From the NCBI GenBank assembly GCA_023823795.1, contig CP085710.1, forward strand, positions 4,738,001-4,802,000: 64,000 nucleotides of DNA, in the 5' to 3' direction. Under the pieces are notes generated by a model. That model saw nothing but the letters and a program-made list of their open reading frames with translations, had not been told where the DNA came from and searched no databases. Origin of the DNA: Bacillus sp. F19 (lineage in GTDB: Bacteria; Bacillota; Bacilli; Bacillales; Bacillaceae). Every line of letters starts with the position of its first letter. Position 1 is the first letter of the stretch. A program made the translations under genes and the position numbers. Shown in pieces: positions 62,801-64,000 of this stretch.

Positions 62801-63002
62801 ATATATCGCCCCAGGATCTTTTAGGAAAATAAGGACCATGCATGTGGATAAAACTGCTATATACAGGATTCCTAAGTTCCATTTCCAAATTCTTCGAATC
62901 CACAACAGTAAACTTTTCCTTTAAAAGATTTAACCATTCACGTGTTGGCCTTAATCCAGAAAATGGAAACGTTTCATCATAAAATACCAGAACCTGCTTC
63001 AA
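59898..63002 (-). CDS. Large glycoside hydrolase, clan GH-A (GH42-like), specificity unknown
   Basis: A 1034-residue intracellular protein. Residues 1-350 are beta-rich and glutaminase-like in places (FIHMHGPYFPKRSW, LLYLGGIPFREP), followed by a TIM barrel from about 360. This has WDRDFAQMKKANINYVRTG, NWDLINEP with Glu492 as probable acid/base and NLIQETG with Glu657 as probable nucleophile, a spacing seen in GH42 and related GH-A families. A trimerisation-like region follows (about 740-940, VAVIFPFSNDF, KLIIVPSAHTF). Translation starts at TTG with GGGGGG seven bases upstream. It is separated from the rest of the locus by the regulator operon but shares direction with the sugar genes. I cannot assign a substrate. 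Confidence 0.75.
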   Translation of the reverse strand: MKQVLVFYDETFPFSGLRPTREWLNLLKEKFTVVDSKNLEMELRNPVYSSFIHMHGPYFPKRSWGDISTFLEKGKGLLYLGGIPFREPCNFTNGSWEIEREQTGYHMHLNIHEALSVKSGDVKTLNHNKEIPLLDGFEALFSKEDTYNFILHVTKKSSIEKEMGSNGPMDARIYPLLTGENKGERKITAPVVLIENYKGKFPGGRWIFINQELSNSFYHEQSIHLIESLSQYINCGVTEIWLKTNYACYELNESPAISLQFQSIHKKSTEWTFEIKITKDHAEVFTHSFNAAVSSYLDFKRIHPDLTISPGLYDVVCTATSNEGEKRIYKQGFWGMDRSLLSKGEPLTVDRDYFRKNGKPLPIVGMTYMTSDVSRYFLFLPNPAVWDRDFAQMKKANINYVRTGIWTAYRNIMFVDGHVSEEVLRALDAFVLCAKKYEIDVTFCFFSFTPEMWDGENPYLDPRSVEAQKRFVTTFVQRHKETKNLNWDLINEPSMFDPNRGFSGPRSLHDSYDKKEFRNWLKSKHQTIENLQENWNVTPAEISDFNSINTPEPSEINSHIQNMAWGNRGLKWFDYTFYTMDMHNKWAKDLTAAIKHFTPDQLVTVGQDEALTSQRPSPMFYEEAVDYTTNHSWWFMDQLLWDSIFTKAPNKPNLIQETGIMYVERPDNLAKRNEEELRNILERKYAYSFAGAGAGAVQWIWNTNYFMNNINESNIGALRADGTEKPEANVSYDFGAFMKDISHIFEGRKIEEVAVIFPFSNDFSNRRLAFDSTSRLTRVMAYELNVAFRAISEYHLDDLRINPSKLIIVPSAHTFNTNAFEKLLEIVEATEATLLYTGPISLDEYWNKTERAKRIVGKTSVGNIRREEFMFINNTRHLASFPDKRIAEVIKEIPLDCIQPTEIQQYNIGKGKLLWSPLSIELNERNEPISSLYKHALNIAGVAEDLKWIKGDYPGIYGRKLSFHSGDLFIFVSECGEDVEMEIQNTQNGSTYEFLLEAERSVLFAAGKDGKLIGVYRDHEVSAAVIQSGFTHIK

Positions 63003-63229
63003 CTAAAATCCCCCCATATCTGTAAAAAAATCTATTGCCGATAATAAAAGAGCACCTCATAATTGAAAAGCTCTGCATCAGTTTACCATTCCTAGTGGTT
63101 CGTACAATATGTGTATTATGACTAGGCTTTGTAAGAATTTACTTTCCATTAAAGACCGTCTATTTCTGCTAATCTTGTATCAATATATTTCCACAGAAAC
63201 ATCCTATATTTTTTGTAAAAAGACAAATG

Positions 63230-63260
63230 AAAAAGGGAAAGGAACTTGTTATTCCTCCCC
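63230..63260 (-). terminator. Possible terminator after the right-hand isomerase gene
   Basis: On the minus strand GGGAGGAA and TTCCTTTCCC can pair imperfectly around TAACAAG, followed by TTTTTC, shortly after the stop codon at 63272. Confidence 0.45.
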
Positions 63261-63271
63261 CTGTCCATTGT

Positions 63272-64000
63272 TTACTTAAACTTTTGTATAAAAGCAATTG
63301 CTTCAGTAATATCTTGTATTGGATTTGTTTTAACTTCTCTTTCTATTGTCAGGTAGCCCCTGTAATCTACCTCTTGAAGAGCTGCAAAGTAATCTGTAAA
63401 ATTCACATGGCCCATACCCAGCGGCACTTCCATAAAATATTCTCCTGAACTAACCATCTCGGCAATTTTCTTATGATCTGTTCCGCTGTCATGGCCAAGG
63501 AACCCATAAACATAGCTTGGATCAACTGGTTTGTATTGGATTCCATCTTTGACATGAGTATGGACGAGATACTCTTTAAGCAATTTAACCCCCTCAACTG
63601 GATCATCTCCAGTTACCATAACCATATTTGCAGGATCAAAATTAACGGAAACACCATTTGTACTGAGCGAGTCTAAAAATGATTTCAGCCGTTTAGCCGT
63701 TTCAGGGCCTGTCTCGATGGCAAAGTAAGCATTCAAGCTCTTCGCATAAACACCCAGCTCCTCACATGCACTTTGCATAGAATCATATATTCTGGAGCCG
63801 GGATCCTCAGGTATGATTCCAATATGAGTAGTCACAATGTTTGTACCCAGCTCTACTGCCAAATCTAAAATTCTTTTTGATTTCTCTATTTTTAATGGGT
63901 TAAGACCATGATCTTGAAATCCGTGTCCGCCTAAGTCCCCACAAAGGGCACTTATCTCTAAGCCTAATTCTTCTATCATTGATTTAAGATTTTTTCTGGC
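63272..64000 (-). CDS. Sugar phosphate isomerase/epimerase family protein (partial, runs past the window edge)
   Basis: The frame stays open through position 64000, so the true start lies beyond the window; at least 242 residues are visible. It is a TIM-barrel protein of the xylose-isomerase-like group: NIVTTHIGIIPEDPG, YFAIETGPETAKRLKSFLD (Glu), VSVNFDPANMVM (Asp), YLVHTHVKDGIQY (His) and YRGYLTIERE (Glu) carry the metal ligands. It is related to 52114-52971 but clearly diverged. Position at the end of the sugar-use locus suggests a role in the same pathway. Confidence 0.88.
   Translation of the reverse strand, partial: ARKNLKSMIEELGLEISALCGDLGGHGFQDHGLNPLKIEKSKRILDLAVELGTNIVTTHIGIIPEDPGSRIYDSMQSACEELGVYAKSLNAYFAIETGPETAKRLKSFLDSLSTNGVSVNFDPANMVMVTGDDPVEGVKLLKEYLVHTHVKDGIQYKPVDPSYVYGFLGHDSGTDHKKIAEMVSSGEYFMEVPLGMGHVNFTDYFAALQEVDYRGYLTIEREVKTNPIQDITEAIAFIQKFK

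Overview
The window looks like a chromosomal segment of a low-GC Gram-positive rod of the Bacillaceae (Bacillus-like, but not an organism I can name). The signs are strong AGGAGG-type ribosome sites, frequent TTG starts, many stem-loop-plus-T terminators, a ComK-type competence factor, a LytA/LytB/LytC-like autolysin group, LytR-CpsA-Psr (LCP) proteins and an LPXTG surface protein. No rRNA, tRNA, phage, insertion sequence or CRISPR array is visible. Most genes lie on the minus strand.

Positions 1-23500 are a cell-surface polysaccharide region. It begins with about 1.1 kb of nested tandem repeats, then tagO (lipid-linked first sugar), three family-4 glycosyltransferases, mnaA (UDP-ManNAc), a TagGH-like export ABC transporter and a WecC-like UDP-ManNAc dehydrogenase (UDP-ManNAcA). 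Next comes an operon of long glycosyltransferases and a methyltransferase sharing an odd C-terminal coiled-coil/QLKYWELK tail. One of these genes appears frameshifted at a run of seven A. An LCP ligase, a processive GT2 synthase, a divergent LysM-polysaccharide deacetylase, and UDP-glucose dehydrogenase plus gtaB (UDP-glucuronate) complete the region. Together these could make a wall polymer containing ManNAcA and perhaps GlcA, plus a separate poly-hexosamine.

Positions 23700-37900 hold five successive surface proteins, each with three cell-wall-binding type 2 (CWB2) repeats: LytB-like SpoIID protein, LytC-like amidase, a large subtilisin-like protease, a lytic transglycosylase (broken by a frameshift) and an NlpC/P60 endopeptidase. 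A LytA-like lipoprotein sits among them. A 1449-residue leucine-rich-repeat LPXTG protein and a second LCP protein follow. The likely logic is that the polymer made by the first block anchors the proteins of the second.

Positions 43500-47600 are mixed housekeeping genes: a SEC-C/HTH/TPR protein, a metallophosphoesterase, a ComK homologue and a small membrane-anchored protein.

Positions 47600-64000 form a carbohydrate-use locus. A YesS-like AraC sensor-regulator and a YesL-like membrane protein diverge from an ABC importer (two permeases and a binding lipoprotein, no ATPase), two sugar isomerase-like proteins, a Gfo/Idh/MocA oxidoreductase, GH29 alpha-fucosidase, GH125 alpha-mannosidase, an amidohydrolase remnant, and a 1034-residue clan GH-A hydrolase of unknown specificity. 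The hydrolases lack signal peptides, so uptake of a fucose- and mannose-containing oligosaccharide followed by intracellular breakdown is the simplest model. Two cre-like sites in the divergent region point to CcpA control.
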